Program-made: the position numbers and the translations under genes
Part shown: positions 50,180 to 59,247 of the stretch, one piece after another
Layout of the letters: each line of letters starts with the position of its first letter
Position numbering within the stretch: position 1 is the stretch's first letter
The notes under the pieces: generated by a model
Databases searched by the model: none
What the model saw: the letters and a program-made list of their open reading frames with translations, nothing else
What the model was told of the DNA's origin: nothing
Assembly: GCF_014385195.1 (NCBI RefSeq)
Contig: NZ_JACRTG010000034.1
Coordinates: 62,001-126,000, forward strand
Direction of reading: 5' to 3'
Origin: Paratissierella segnis
Lineage (GTDB): Bacteria > Bacillota > Clostridia > Tissierellales > Tissierellaceae
Length of the DNA: 64,000 nt

Positions 50180-51016
50180 ATGGCTAGAAACATGTTAATT
50201 CAACCATTTTTAAAATGGGCTGGTGGAAAGAGACAATTAATTAAGGAGATTGAAAAATATTTTCCAAATAAAATATCCACCTACTATGAACCTTTCTTAG
50301 GAGGAGGTGCTGTTCTTTTTTACCTGCAACCCAAAAAAGCAATTATAAATGACTATAACGCAGATTTAATTAACACTTATAAAGTAATTATGGATAATAT
50401 TGAGGAATTGATTGAAAACTTGAAAAAACATAAAAACACTTCTGAATATTTTTATTATATTAGAGGGCTAGATAGAAAACCTGAATTCAAAAACTTAAAC
50501 AATATTGAAAAAGCTAGTAGGCTCATATATTTGAATAAGACATGCTATAATGGGTTATTCAGGGTTAATAGCCAAGGTGAATTTAATACACCCTTTGGAA
50601 ATTATAAGAATCCAAATATAGTTAATGAACATGTATTAAGAGTTGTTAACAAATATCTTAATGAAAATGATATAAGAATATTAAATTATGATTTTGAAGA
50701 AGCTTTAAAAGGAATCAGAAAGGGTTCTTTTGTATACTTTGACCCACCCTATATGCCTATAAGTGATAGTTCTTCTTTTACTGGATATACTTTAGACGGA
50801 TTCAACATCGAAGATCAGATTAGATTAAAAAATCTATGCGACAATCTAGATGGAAAGGGGGTAAAATTTCTTTTATCAAATTCCTCTGCTCCCTTTATAT
50901 TAGATTTATATAAAGATTATAATATTGAATTTGTAAATGCAAAAAGGTCTATAAATTCTATTGCAGGAGGTAGAGGAGAAATAAAGGAAATTTTAGTAAA
51001 AAATTATGACTTATAA
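50180..51016 (+). CDS. D12 class N6-adenine DNA methyltransferase (Dam/DpnM-like)
   Basis: 278 residues. The AdoMet site is F-L-K-W-A-G-G-K-R near residue 10 with E-P-F-L-G-G-G-A near 38, and the catalytic motif is F-D-P-P-Y near 186. This alpha-type D12 family methylates adenine, often in GATC or in one strand of asymmetric sites. It protects host DNA against the endonuclease encoded next; the two genes overlap by 11 bases. GAGG precedes the ATG. Confidence 0.92.
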   Translation: MARNMLIQPFLKWAGGKRQLIKEIEKYFPNKISTYYEPFLGGGAVLFYLQPKKAIINDYNADLINTYKVIMDNIEELIENLKKHKNTSEYFYYIRGLDRKPEFKNLNNIEKASRLIYLNKTCYNGLFRVNSQGEFNTPFGNYKNPNIVNEHVLRVVNKYLNENDIRILNYDFEEALKGIRKGSFVYFDPPYMPISDSSSFTGYTLDGFNIEDQIRLKNLCDNLDGKGVKFLLSNSSAPFILDLYKDYNIEFVNAKRSINSIAGGRGEIKEILVKNYDL

Positions 51017-52289
51017 AAATGATACTAAAAATGATAGGGCATGGAATCAATTATTTGAGAAGTATAAGATAATTGAAGAAATAAACAGGAACAGTTTCTT
51101 TAAAATTGCTGCGAATCAAATTAAGGAATTTAGAGAACCAAGATTAATGACTAAATTTGATCAAAAAAGTAATCTACCTGATATATTTTTAAAAAACAAT
51201 CTTTCTATTCTTCCAATAACAAGAGGTAGTTATATTATAGGAAAGTTTGATGCTTATGCGGATCTTACATATAATAATATAGAAACTATCCCATTTAAAA
51301 TTCCACCACATATAGAGAGTATTGATCCGCAACATATTTATTCTGAAGCTAATGCATTAAATACTGTTTTTGTTGGTGAAGTTATAAATCATATATTAGG
51401 CGAAGATACATTGCCAACTATTTCTGGAAGGATGGGAACTGGAAATTTTGACTTTAAAATTTCTTCAGGTAATAATAGTTTTAATATTAATATTTTAAAT
51501 AGCCAATGTGAGATAGATGGAGGTTTCGAGAGCCAAAATAAATTATTATTAATCGAGGCTAAAAACTTTAAAGTTGATAATTTTCTAATCAGGCAAATGT
51601 ATTATCCCTATAGACTTTGGAAAGATAAGGTAAATAAGGAGGTTATACCAGCCTTTTTTACATATTCAAATGACATATTTAGTTTTTTTATTTATAAATT
51701 CAATGATAAATTAAATTATAATTCGCTAGAATTAGTAGAACAAAAAAATTATGCCTTTGAGGAAGAACCTATAACATTAGATGATATTTTTAATATATTA
51801 ACCAATACAAATATTATAAAAGAGCCATTAAATGTTCCTTTTCCTCAAGCTGACAATTTCGAGAGAATTATAGACTTATTAGGTTTATTAATGGAAAGCA
51901 GTTTGAGTAAAGATGATATTGCATCAAATTATAATTTTGAAAAAAGGCAAGCTGATTATTATACTAATGCCGGAATTTATTTAGGTTTAGTCAAAAAAGA
52001 AAAAAGTAGTAAAGAGATAATTTATGAATTGACTCCTTTAGGTATTCAAATCATGGGTCAAAAGCATAGGGAAAAAGTTTTAAATATATCACAATTAATA
52101 TTAAAGCATGAAGTATTTCATAAAACCTTAAGAGAGTATTTTGATACACTCTCTCCTGCCACGACTGAAAATATTGTTGAATTGATGAATTTATGTTACA
52201 TTCATAGAGTTCATAAACAGAGTACTTTCAAGCGAAGATCTCAAACAGTTATCCGATGGACTGAATGGATTTTAAATTTAGTAGAATAA
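51006..52289 (+). CDS. putative type II restriction endonuclease
   Basis: 427 residues, no signal or membrane segment. A PD-(D/E)XK nuclease core is visible: E-I-D-G-G at residues 169-173 with Asp171, then L-L-L-I-E-A-K-N with Glu184 and Lys186. The N-terminal third (E-F-R-E-P-R-L-M-T-K-F-D, N-L-S-I-L-P-I-T-R-G-S-Y) is conserved in a family of restriction-associated proteins I cannot name with certainty. The C-terminal part from about 290 looks like winged-helix DNA binding and could recognise the site. Position between two methylase genes strongly supports the restriction role. Confidence 0.78.
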   Translation: MTYKNDTKNDRAWNQLFEKYKIIEEINRNSFFKIAANQIKEFREPRLMTKFDQKSNLPDIFLKNNLSILPITRGSYIIGKFDAYADLTYNNIETIPFKIPPHIESIDPQHIYSEANALNTVFVGEVINHILGEDTLPTISGRMGTGNFDFKISSGNNSFNINILNSQCEIDGGFESQNKLLLIEAKNFKVDNFLIRQMYYPYRLWKDKVNKEVIPAFFTYSNDIFSFFIYKFNDKLNYNSLELVEQKNYAFEEEPITLDDIFNILTNTNIIKEPLNVPFPQADNFERIIDLLGLLMESSLSKDDIASNYNFEKRQADYYTNAGIYLGLVKKEKSSKEIIYELTPLGIQIMGQKHREKVLNISQLILKHEVFHKTLREYFDTLSPATTENIVELMNLCYIHRVHKQSTFKRRSQTVIRWTEWILNLVE

Positions 52290-52311
52290 ATTACTAAGGG
52301 GATGCTTACAA

Positions 52312-53052
52312 GTGCTATCTAAGGATTGGGAACCAAAAAATTTTAAGATGGAAGCTACCACTGTTTGGAGTTTTAAAGATAGAGGAAACTGGGCTACACA
52401 TAATGGTAAGTATAGAGGAAACTGGTCACCATACATACCAAGAAATTTAATTTTAAGATATTCTATGGAGAATGATGTTGTATTAGATCCTTTTTTAGGA
52501 AGTGGAACTACACTAATTGAAACAAAACTATTAAAAAGAAAAGGAATTGGAATAGACATTAATCCTGAACCAATAGCGATCTCTAAAGAAAACTTGAGAT
52601 TTAATAGAAATAATGAATATGAACCATTAATTTATAATCATGATTCTAGAAATTTAGATTTTTTAGAAGATAAAAGTATTGATCTTATATGTGCACACCC
52701 CCCATATGCTAATATAATTAAATATAGTGAAAATATAGAAGGAGATCTATCATTATATGATATTGACGATTTTCTTATAGAAATACATAAAGTTGCTAAA
52801 GAATTATTCCGCGTACTAAAAAACAATAAATACTGTGCCATCCTTATAGGAGATACAAGAAGAAATAAGCACATGATACCCTTAGGATTTTATGTAATGC
52901 AAGAATTCTTAAATGTCGGCTTTGTTTTAAAGGAAAGTATCATAAAGGAACAGCATAACTGCCAAGCTACTGGATTTTGGTATAAAAAGAGTATTGATCA
53001 TAACTTCTTACTTATTGCTCATGAATATTTGTTCGTATTTAGAAAACCTTAA
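52312..53052 (+). CDS. second DNA methyltransferase (N4/N6 type)
   Basis: 246 residues from a GTG with AAGGGG upstream. The AdoMet motif L-D-P-F-L-G-S-G-T-T is at residues 58-67, and the catalytic motif is H-P-P-Y at 129-132 instead of DPPY or SPPY. Order (AdoMet motif first) and short length suggest a permuted N4-cytosine or N6-adenine methylase. With the D12 methylase it would cover both strands of an asymmetric site. It is 22 bases after the endonuclease gene. Expression of the three is likely coupled. Confidence 0.85.
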   Translation: MLSKDWEPKNFKMEATTVWSFKDRGNWATHNGKYRGNWSPYIPRNLILRYSMENDVVLDPFLGSGTTLIETKLLKRKGIGIDINPEPIAISKENLRFNRNNEYEPLIYNHDSRNLDFLEDKSIDLICAHPPYANIIKYSENIEGDLSLYDIDDFLIEIHKVAKELFRVLKNNKYCAILIGDTRRNKHMIPLGFYVMQEFLNVGFVLKESIIKEQHNCQATGFWYKKSIDHNFLLIAHEYLFVFRKP

Positions 53053-53122
53053 TCTCTTTTACCTAATCACATGGATTTTTTAGAGTCTGTAAAACATTAA
53101 GGCACTTTTCCGATGTCTCTCC

Positions 53123-53159
53123 AAAAAAATCTTCTTATTAACTAATAAGAAGATTTTTA
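53123..53159. terminator. bidirectional terminator after the restriction-modification genes
   Basis: AAAAATCTTCTTAT pairs with ATAAGAAGATTTTT over a six-base loop (53125..53158), with T-runs on both sides. The stop codon of the minus-strand ATP-grasp gene lies in the stem. Confidence 0.88.
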
Positions 53160-54142
53160 TTTATACTATCAACTCTACTGAGTCCCATCTTAACTATTCT
53201 TTTTATCAATTCATCGTATTTTATACCGGCTTTTTCCGCCATTTTACATATATCACTATTGTATTTGTCTAACCCCGGCAAAGAATTTACTTCTATTACA
53301 TAGGGAATATCATTTTTTAGTCTGATATCCACTCTTGCATAGTCCCTTAGCCCTAAACTCTTATAGGCTTTTACAGCTATTTCCGACATGTTTTTATATG
53401 TTTCTTCATCTACTCTTGCCGGTAAGTGATACTTAACATATTCATCGAATTTGAACTTAGCTTCAAAGCTATATATTTTATTTATTCCCTCAGGCAAATT
53501 GGATAGGTCTATTTCCAATATAGGCAGTACTTGTATATCGTCACCATTTCCCAACAATCCTACGGTAAATTCTCTGCCTTCAACATATTCCATAATCATT
53601 ATAGGAGGATTATATTTGCCTAGCAGTTCCTTTAACTTTCTCGTCAATAATTTCTTATTAAAAACCAAACTATCATTGTGTATCCCCCTACTTGATCCTT
53701 CATCTTTGGGTTTAAGAATTAACGGATAATTTAACTTAAGTTCGTCTATGCCTTCCGTTGACTTCATGTAACTAAATCTTGGTGATGGTATCTTAGAAGC
53801 CAGAAATATCTTCCCTGATATTATCTTGTTATAAGCAAGCCCATGTGCCAAAGGTGTAGATCCAGTATAAGCAATCCCTTCTGATTCCAATATTGCCGGC
53901 AGTTGAGATAAACTTCCCTCTCCCCTTACTCCATTACAAAGGTTAAAAACTAAATTTACCTTTTGCTGTTTTATGTTTTTAATAATGTCCTGATCCATAA
54001 TCAAATTGATTACTTCAAATTTATCTGATAGTGCTTCTCTTATTTGAGTCATAGTATCCTTATGCTGCTTATCCTCTTGAATTCCCTCTTCTCCGGGTAA
54101 AAAAGTCTTTCTAGACTTATCAGTTACAATTGCAATTTTCAT
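53138..54142 (-). CDS. ATP-grasp ligase, D-alanine-D-alanine ligase-like
   Basis: 334 residues of the Ddl family fold. The central ATP-grasp domain is clear: L-I-L-K-P-K-D-E-G-S-S-R-G-I, M-I-M-E-Y-V-E-G-R-E-F-T-V-G, R-V-D-I-R and I-E-V-N-S-L-P-G-L near residue 289. The N-terminal domain (L-C-N-G-V-R-G-E-G-S-L-S-Q-L-P-A-I-L) and Y-T-G-S match Ddl. The N-terminus is somewhat unlike classic Ddl, and a related peptide-ligase role is possible. It is one of the family members widespread outside dcw clusters. Confidence 0.78.
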   Translation of the reverse strand: MKIAIVTDKSRKTFLPGEEGIQEDKQHKDTMTQIREALSDKFEVINLIMDQDIIKNIKQQKVNLVFNLCNGVRGEGSLSQLPAILESEGIAYTGSTPLAHGLAYNKIISGKIFLASKIPSPRFSYMKSTEGIDELKLNYPLILKPKDEGSSRGIHNDSLVFNKKLLTRKLKELLGKYNPPIMIMEYVEGREFTVGLLGNGDDIQVLPILEIDLSNLPEGINKIYSFEAKFKFDEYVKYHLPARVDEETYKNMSEIAVKAYKSLGLRDYARVDIRLKNDIPYVIEVNSLPGLDKYNSDICKMAEKAGIKYDELIKRIVKMGLSRVDSINKNLLIS

Positions 54143-54256
54143 TTATTATATCACCTCATACTCTATCATGAAATTGCCACCGTAAAGTTGATATAATAAT
54201 CATATCACAAATTGCAGCAAATGTGAAATCAGCTTATTTACTGGTTTTTATTATAA

Positions 54257-54631
54257 TTATTTTTCTTTATATCTTCTTAATTTTTTGGCATCCTTTACTT
54301 CCAAGTCACGTTCTCCCGCCAAAGATTCAAGATGATGAGTAAATTCATGTAATAGAGTATCTTTAAGCATCTGTCTCAATTTTTCTTTAGAAATACCATA
54401 ATATACCCTTTCAAATGACCCATAATAAATAGCGATATTTCTCCCCGCAATACTTTTTCTATATTCACCCATGATATAAAGTTTGTCCCTGTCCCTACTT
54501 TCAGGATGCAATTTATATTCAGGTAATAGAATAATTCCTTCGTTTAAGTCTTCAAAGAATTCTTTTGGAATCCCTTCTGCTATTTCGTCTAACATTTCAT
54601 GTATTTCATCTATATCCGGAAAATGATACAT
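54257..54631 (-). CDS. zincin-type metallopeptidase family protein
   Basis: A 124-residue protein of the Zincin_1 family. The zinc motif H-E-F-T-H-H-L-E near residue 96 (HExxH) is intact, and G-E-R-D follows. No signal peptide, so it is cytosolic. Natural substrates are unknown for these small proteins. GGAGG (in CTGGAGGA) precedes the ATG. It shares the strand with the epimerase-like gene 35 bases upstream. Confidence 0.8.
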   Translation of the reverse strand: MYHFPDIDEIHEMLDEIAEGIPKEFFEDLNEGIILLPEYKLHPESRDRDKLYIMGEYRKSIAGRNIAIYYGSFERVYYGISKEKLRQMLKDTLLHEFTHHLESLAGERDLEVKDAKKLRRYKEK

Positions 54632-54666
54632 TTTTAAATCCTCCAGTGAAAATTATAATACCTATG

Positions 54667-55413
54667 CTAAAACATTTCTAAATCCTTTTCTAAATTTTCT
54701 ACTTTATATTCTAAAGAAATTGGACAATGGATTTCGTATTTGTCCAATATATATAATAATCTCTTAACCTCTTCTTCTGTGGGTCGTAAATGTTGATCAC
54801 TTTTCCCATCATTCGTATGAAGATGAATATAACCAATATAATCTTTCAATTCTTTTACCCAATTTTCAATTGATACACTGCCTAATTTAGCATGCCCTAC
54901 ATCCAAATTTATCTTTATATTGGGAAGGTTTATTGCTTCAATAAGTTCTTTTATCATTATTGGCGTTTCTTCAAATATATTCTCTATCAAAATAATTCCC
55001 TTATAGTTTACAACCCTTGCAATTTCTTCCCAAAATTCTTTGCTTTGCTCAACATTTAATTTTCTGATATTTTCTTCATTTAGATGTGGATTTATTTGAC
55101 TATGAAATATTAAATAGTCTATGTCCAATTCTTTAGCAATGAGGAAAGCCTTAATATATCTTCTTTGACTAACCCTTCTTATTTCTAAATCCGGACTTGA
55201 AGGTTTTAAATCTAAAAATGGGCCATGGATGGATTTAATATTATTAAACCCCTTGAACAATTCTTTATATTTAATAATTAGATTATTGACCTCTTTATCT
55301 GTCATGTTAGGTTCAGTAAAATCTTGTATTTCGATACCAACTTCTAATCTCTTAATTTCATCAATATTTAACTCGCCTATATGGCTAATACAACTTATTA
55401 ACTTTCTTTTCAT
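54667..55413 (-). CDS. sugar phosphate isomerase/epimerase, xylose-isomerase-like TIM barrel
   Basis: About 248 residues starting M-K-R-K-L-I-S-C-I-S. The ATG at 55413 has GAGAGGTG upstream; a GTG three codons earlier lies inside that site. The AP_endonuc_2 fold is indicated by I-H-G-P-F near residue 58, I-L-I-E-N-I-F near 142, N-L-D-V-G-H-A near 173, H-L-H-T-N-D-G near 195 and I-S-L-E-Y-K near 235. These supply the metal-binding E/D/H/E set. The sugar substrate is unknown. Confidence 0.82.
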   Translation of the reverse strand: MKRKLISCISHIGELNIDEIKRLEVGIEIQDFTEPNMTDKEVNNLIIKYKELFKGFNNIKSIHGPFLDLKPSSPDLEIRRVSQRRYIKAFLIAKELDIDYLIFHSQINPHLNEENIRKLNVEQSKEFWEEIARVVNYKGIILIENIFEETPIMIKELIEAINLPNIKINLDVGHAKLGSVSIENWVKELKDYIGYIHLHTNDGKSDQHLRPTEEEVKRLLYILDKYEIHCPISLEYKVENLEKDLEMF

Positions 55414-55531
55414 TCCATGCACCTCTCGTAATTTTAAAATATAGTAATTATTATTGATAATTTCCGTTAAATAAGGTAAATTTATATTAGTGTATTAAGC
55501 AACCTTATAATATTTAAAGAGGAGGATAATT

Positions 55532-56455
55532 ATGCCCAGCTATGTATGTCTGGTAGGAGGCGTAAATATTGATATTTCAGGCACTCCATTTAGTACTTTA
55601 AATTTAAGGGATTCAAATCCCGGTAAAACTACCCTCTCTTTAGGTGGTGTTGCTAGAAATATTGCAGAAAACTTAAGCTTATTGGGCATAAAGACAGAAT
55701 TTATAACTGCCCTTGGTAATGACACCTATGCAGAGGAAATTCAAAATGATTGTAAAGAAAAAAATATCAGTCTTACACATTCAATAGTTAAAAAACGTGA
55801 AAGAACATCTTCATATCTTTGTATCAATGATGAAAATGGTGATATGCATGTAGCAATTTCCGATATGAAGATATATAATTATATTACCCCAAAGTACTTG
55901 ATTTCCAAACTTAATGTAATAAATAAATCAAGACTATGTGTAATAGATACAAATATTCCGGGGAAATCGCTGAATTTCCTAATGGACAGCTGTACAGTTC
56001 CTATATTTATGGATACTGTATCCATTAGTAAAACCGAAAAAATTAAAAATTCAATTCACAACATACATACCCTAAAGCCAAATATAAATGAAGCTGAAAT
56101 CCTATCTGATATGAAAATAAAAAATAATAATGATCTTAAGGCAGCTTCCGATATAATACACAATAAGGGTGTTAAATGGCTTTTCATATCTTTAGGGACA
56201 AATGGGGTATATTATTCTAATAGAGATGTTAATGGAAAATTACCTGCTGTTCTTGCCAAGATAGTAAGCACTACCGGGGCAGGAGACAGTTTTTTAGCCG
56301 GTGCGATCTGGGCCTTTTCAAAGGGAGAGGGCATAGAAAATTGTGCAAAAGCAGGGCTTTCTGCATCTAGTATTTGTGTTGGGTCTCCATTGACCGTAAG
56401 CAAAGACATGTCGGTAAGCAATTTGGAGGAAATTTTAAAAAATCATTGGAGGTAA
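55532..56455 (+). CDS. psuK: PfkB family kinase, pseudouridine kinase
   Basis: 307 residues. N-terminal G-G-V-N-I-D-I-S-G and G-G-V-A-R-N-I-A-E-N near residue 36 bind substrate. The anion hole T-T-G-A-G-D-S-F-L-A-G-A near 248 has the catalytic Asp. Followed six bases later by the pseudouridine-5'-phosphate glycosidase gene, it is very likely pseudouridine kinase. GGAGG lies seven bases before the ATG. Confidence 0.88.
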   Translation: MPSYVCLVGGVNIDISGTPFSTLNLRDSNPGKTTLSLGGVARNIAENLSLLGIKTEFITALGNDTYAEEIQNDCKEKNISLTHSIVKKRERTSSYLCINDENGDMHVAISDMKIYNYITPKYLISKLNVINKSRLCVIDTNIPGKSLNFLMDSCTVPIFMDTVSISKTEKIKNSIHNIHTLKPNINEAEILSDMKIKNNNDLKAASDIIHNKGVKWLFISLGTNGVYYSNRDVNGKLPAVLAKIVSTTGAGDSFLAGAIWAFSKGEGIENCAKAGLSASSICVGSPLTVSKDMSVSNLEEILKNHWR

Positions 56456-56460
56456 AATTT

Positions 56461-57378
56461 ATGGAATTAAGTAATATTTTAGTTATTTCACCAGAAGTTG
56501 AAAGAGCATTGTATGAGAATAAACCTGTTGTTGCTTTAGAATCTACTATCATATCTCACGGTATGCCCTATCCAAAAAATGTGGAGACAGCTTTAAATGT
56601 TGAAAAAATAGTTCGGGAAAATGGTGCGGTGCCTGCTACCATTGCAATAATAGGCGGTAAACTTACAGTGGGTATAACCCCTGAAGAAATTGACTACTTG
56701 GGTAAAAAAGGGCTAAAAGTTACTAAATCAAGTAGAAGAGATATCCCTGTATTGATATCCAGAAAAGAGGATGGTGCCACTACTGTTGCAGCAACCATGA
56801 TTATAGCAAACCTTGCAGGAATCAAAATATTTGCTACAGGAGGGATTGGCGGAGTACACAGAGGTGCCGAGATTACAATGGATATTTCTGCAGATTTAGA
56901 AGAACTCGCAACTACAAATGTAGCAGTTGTTTGTGCAGGAGCAAAATCGATATTGGACCTTGGACTTACTCTGGAATATTTGGAGACGCAAGGTGTCCCA
57001 ATCATAGGGTATCAAACTGAAGAATTACCTGCATTTTACACTAGAGAAAGCGGATTTAAAGTAAATTATCGTATGGATTCTCCATCCGAAATTGCCGCTA
57101 TGCTGAAGGCAAAGGAGAGCATAGGATTAAAAGGCGGAACCGTAATTACAAATCCTATTCCCGCCCAATATGCTATGGATAAGGATGTAATTGACAAAGC
57201 GATTGACCATGCAATTGACAAAGCAGATAGATTGGGAATCAAGGGTAAAGATATTACACCTTATCTTCTAGATAAGATACAAAAAATTACCGACGGAAAA
57301 AGCTTGGAGGCAAATATTCAATTGGTATATAATAATGCTAAACTTGGAGCAGAGATTGCGAAAGAACTATGTAAATAA
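56461..57378 (+). CDS. psuG: pseudouridine-5'-phosphate glycosidase
   Basis: About 305 residues starting M-E-L-S-N-I-L-V-I-S-P-E-V; a longer frame overlaps psuK and has no site. GGAGG sits before this ATG. Diagnostic stretches are V-V-A-L-E-S-T-I-I-S-H-G-M-P-Y-P, T-T-V-A-A-T-M, F-A-T-G-G-I-G-G-V-H-R-G-A and I-T-N-P-I-P. The enzyme splits pseudouridine-5'-phosphate into uracil and ribose-5-phosphate, completing RNA-derived pseudouridine salvage. No specific transporter is adjacent. Confidence 0.95.
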   Translation: MELSNILVISPEVERALYENKPVVALESTIISHGMPYPKNVETALNVEKIVRENGAVPATIAIIGGKLTVGITPEEIDYLGKKGLKVTKSSRRDIPVLISRKEDGATTVAATMIIANLAGIKIFATGGIGGVHRGAEITMDISADLEELATTNVAVVCAGAKSILDLGLTLEYLETQGVPIIGYQTEELPAFYTRESGFKVNYRMDSPSEIAAMLKAKESIGLKGGTVITNPIPAQYAMDKDVIDKAIDHAIDKADRLGIKGKDITPYLLDKIQKITDGKSLEANIQLVYNNAKLGAEIAKELCK

Positions 57379-57385
57379 TAGTTAC

Positions 57386-57420
57386 CAATTCACAATTCAC
57401 TGTTAGTTGTTCACTGTTAG
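57386..57420. repeat. short heptamer repeat copy
   Basis: Two AATTCAC heptamers (57387..57400) followed by a direct repeat of TTCACTGTTAGTT-like sequence between psuG and the coiled-coil gene. It belongs to the dispersed heptamer family. Confidence 0.6.
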
Positions 57421-57438
57421 TTAAAGGTGTGAATTATT

Positions 57439-58548
57439 ATGAAAAAAATCATCAGTATAATTCTTATATTTTCAATCCTAATTATTCCTTTGCATTTTTA
57501 TAGCTATTCTCAATCCGTAGATGAAGAGGCTATCCCGGAGGCAAATGACAATCTCCTCAATCTATCCGAAGAAGAAAAGAATATTTTAGAGGAACTTTTT
57601 CTTGTGCTTCAGGATATTATGGAAATGGAAGAGAAAGAAAAGTCAATTGCACTTACTATGGAGGAATTAGAGAAAAATATAATAGATATTGAAAGCACGA
57701 TTGAAGATGAAACAAATAAATATAACAACAATCTAAATATAATGGAAGAGGTTCTAAAATCTTATCAAAGAAATGGATCTACATCTTTTCTGGAACTAAT
57801 ATTAAGCTCTGATAGCCTCGGAACTTTATTAAAAAGAATCAATGCCTTAAGAGATATATCCAGAAACACTGAAAATCTATTGAACACCATAGAAGAAGGT
57901 AAAGAAAAACTTATTGAGGAAAAGAATGGCTTAGATGACGCTCTAAAAGTTTACGAAATTAGACAAAAAGAATTGCAAGACGCTCTGGATAAAAAATTTG
58001 CGTTGAAAGATGATTTGGAAAGGAGACTGTCATCATTGAAAGAAGAAAAATCCAAATATGAAGATTATCTAAGGAAATTAGAAACATCTTTTAAGGATAT
58101 TAAACCCATATTTTCCGACACAATCAATACCTTTGTAAAAATGATTGAGGATGGTAAATTACCTGATGATGTTATAAGCATAACACTTTCTCCACCTAAT
58201 ATCAGAGGAGTAATCAAGGAAGATAATCTTAGGAGTATATTAAAATCATATAGATTTCCTACTGAATTTGATTTATTATTTACAACGGATAAGTTGGAAT
58301 TGTATATGCCCGATTTAGACTTATATATGGCTGGTACCTTTGAGATTATAGACCCTCAGACCATTAAGCTAAAGGTAGTGGATGGAAAATATTTAGGGTT
58401 TACTCTTGAACAAGCATCTATTGAAGAGTTGTTTAAAAATGGCTATCTAATCATGAATTTTAAAAGTTTGTTAGGTAAAAGCAGGATAAAAACTGTTGAA
58501 ATTAAGGATAAAATCTTAGAATTATATATTACACCGGCATTTTCCTAG
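57439..58548 (+). CDS. secreted coiled-coil protein of an FtsEX operon
   Basis: 369 residues: a signal peptide (residues 1-25), a long coiled coil (about 40-220) broken by S-T-S-F-L-E-L-I-L-S-S-D-S-L, the element also seen in PcsB/CwlO-type FtsEX partners, and a beta-rich C-terminal domain (about 225-369). There is no NlpC/P60, CHAP or LytM hydrolase domain; the protein contains no Cys at all and no H-x-H metal site. The FtsE gene starts 15 bases later. I infer an FtsEX-coupled activator, as EnvC is in E. coli, with a C-terminal domain I do not recognise. Confidence 0.75.
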   Translation: MKKIISIILIFSILIIPLHFYSYSQSVDEEAIPEANDNLLNLSEEEKNILEELFLVLQDIMEMEEKEKSIALTMEELEKNIIDIESTIEDETNKYNNNLNIMEEVLKSYQRNGSTSFLELILSSDSLGTLLKRINALRDISRNTENLLNTIEEGKEKLIEEKNGLDDALKVYEIRQKELQDALDKKFALKDDLERRLSSLKEEKSKYEDYLRKLETSFKDIKPIFSDTINTFVKMIEDGKLPDDVISITLSPPNIRGVIKEDNLRSILKSYRFPTEFDLLFTTDKLELYMPDLDLYMAGTFEIIDPQTIKLKVVDGKYLGFTLEQASIEELFKNGYLIMNFKSLLGKSRIKTVEIKDKILELYITPAFS

Positions 58549-58563
58549 ATTGGAGGGACTTAA

Positions 58564-59247
58564 TTGATTAAAGCAACCAATGTTTCTTTAAAGTATCCGG
58601 ATGGTACAATTGGATTAAAAGACATAAATATAAATATAGATACTGGTGAAGTCATATATATCACAGGTCCCAGCGGTTCAGGAAAAACAAGCTTTTTAAA
58701 ACTTTTAATGGGCATGGAGTATCCAACTTCAGGCTCATTAAAAGTTCTGGGACAAGCTATTTCAAAAGAAAATTCTTCAAATATTAGAAATCTTAGAAGA
58801 TCGATAGGTCCTGTATTTCAGGATTTCAAGCTTTTAACAGGTAGATCCGTTTTAGAGAACGTGGTCATTGGCATGAGATTTTTGAACTTTTCTAACAATG
58901 AGATGAAATCAAATGCATATATGGCAATTAACAGGGTTGGTCTAAAACATAAAACCTTATCATTGGTAGATAATCTTTCATTTGGGGAAAGGCAAAGGGT
59001 GGCTATTGCAAGAGCTGTAGCTAGAAACCCTAAACTTATTATCGCAGACGAACCTACAGGTAATTTAGACAGGGTTAATTCTTTAAATATATTGGATCTC
59101 TTAAACTCGTTTAGTGACGAAAATACTACTGTTATCATCACCACCCATGCTACTCACCTTATAAATGATAAAATAGATTGTAAAAGAATTAGGATAAAAG
59201 AGGGCATTATGACTATTGAGGAGAAATGCTATGAAAGTTCTATTTAA
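58564..59247 (+). CDS. ftsE: cell-division ABC transporter ATPase
   Basis: 227 residues with Walker A G-P-S-G-S-G-K-T-S near residue 37, signature L-S-F-G-E-R-Q-R-V-A near 138 and Walker B L-I-I-A-D-E-P-T near 158. The start is TTG with GGAGGG seven bases upstream. The downstream gene is FtsX-like, overlapping by 17 bases, so this is FtsE rather than a LolD-type exporter. FtsEX hydrolyses ATP to switch on peptidoglycan hydrolysis outside the membrane, here presumably through the preceding coiled-coil protein. Confidence 0.9.
   Translation: MIKATNVSLKYPDGTIGLKDININIDTGEVIYITGPSGSGKTSFLKLLMGMEYPTSGSLKVLGQAISKENSSNIRNLRRSIGPVFQDFKLLTGRSVLENVVIGMRFLNFSNNEMKSNAYMAINRVGLKHKTLSLVDNLSFGERQRVAIARAVARNPKLIIADEPTGNLDRVNSLNILDLLNSFSDENTTVIITTHATHLINDKIDCKRIRIKEGIMTIEEKCYESSI

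Noticed and set aside
50180..53052. A plain DpnII system (dpnM-dpnA-dpnB)
   Set aside because: The nuclease is much longer than DpnII and has a different motif order, and the second methylase has HPPY rather than the DpnA pattern; only the first methylase is DpnM-like.
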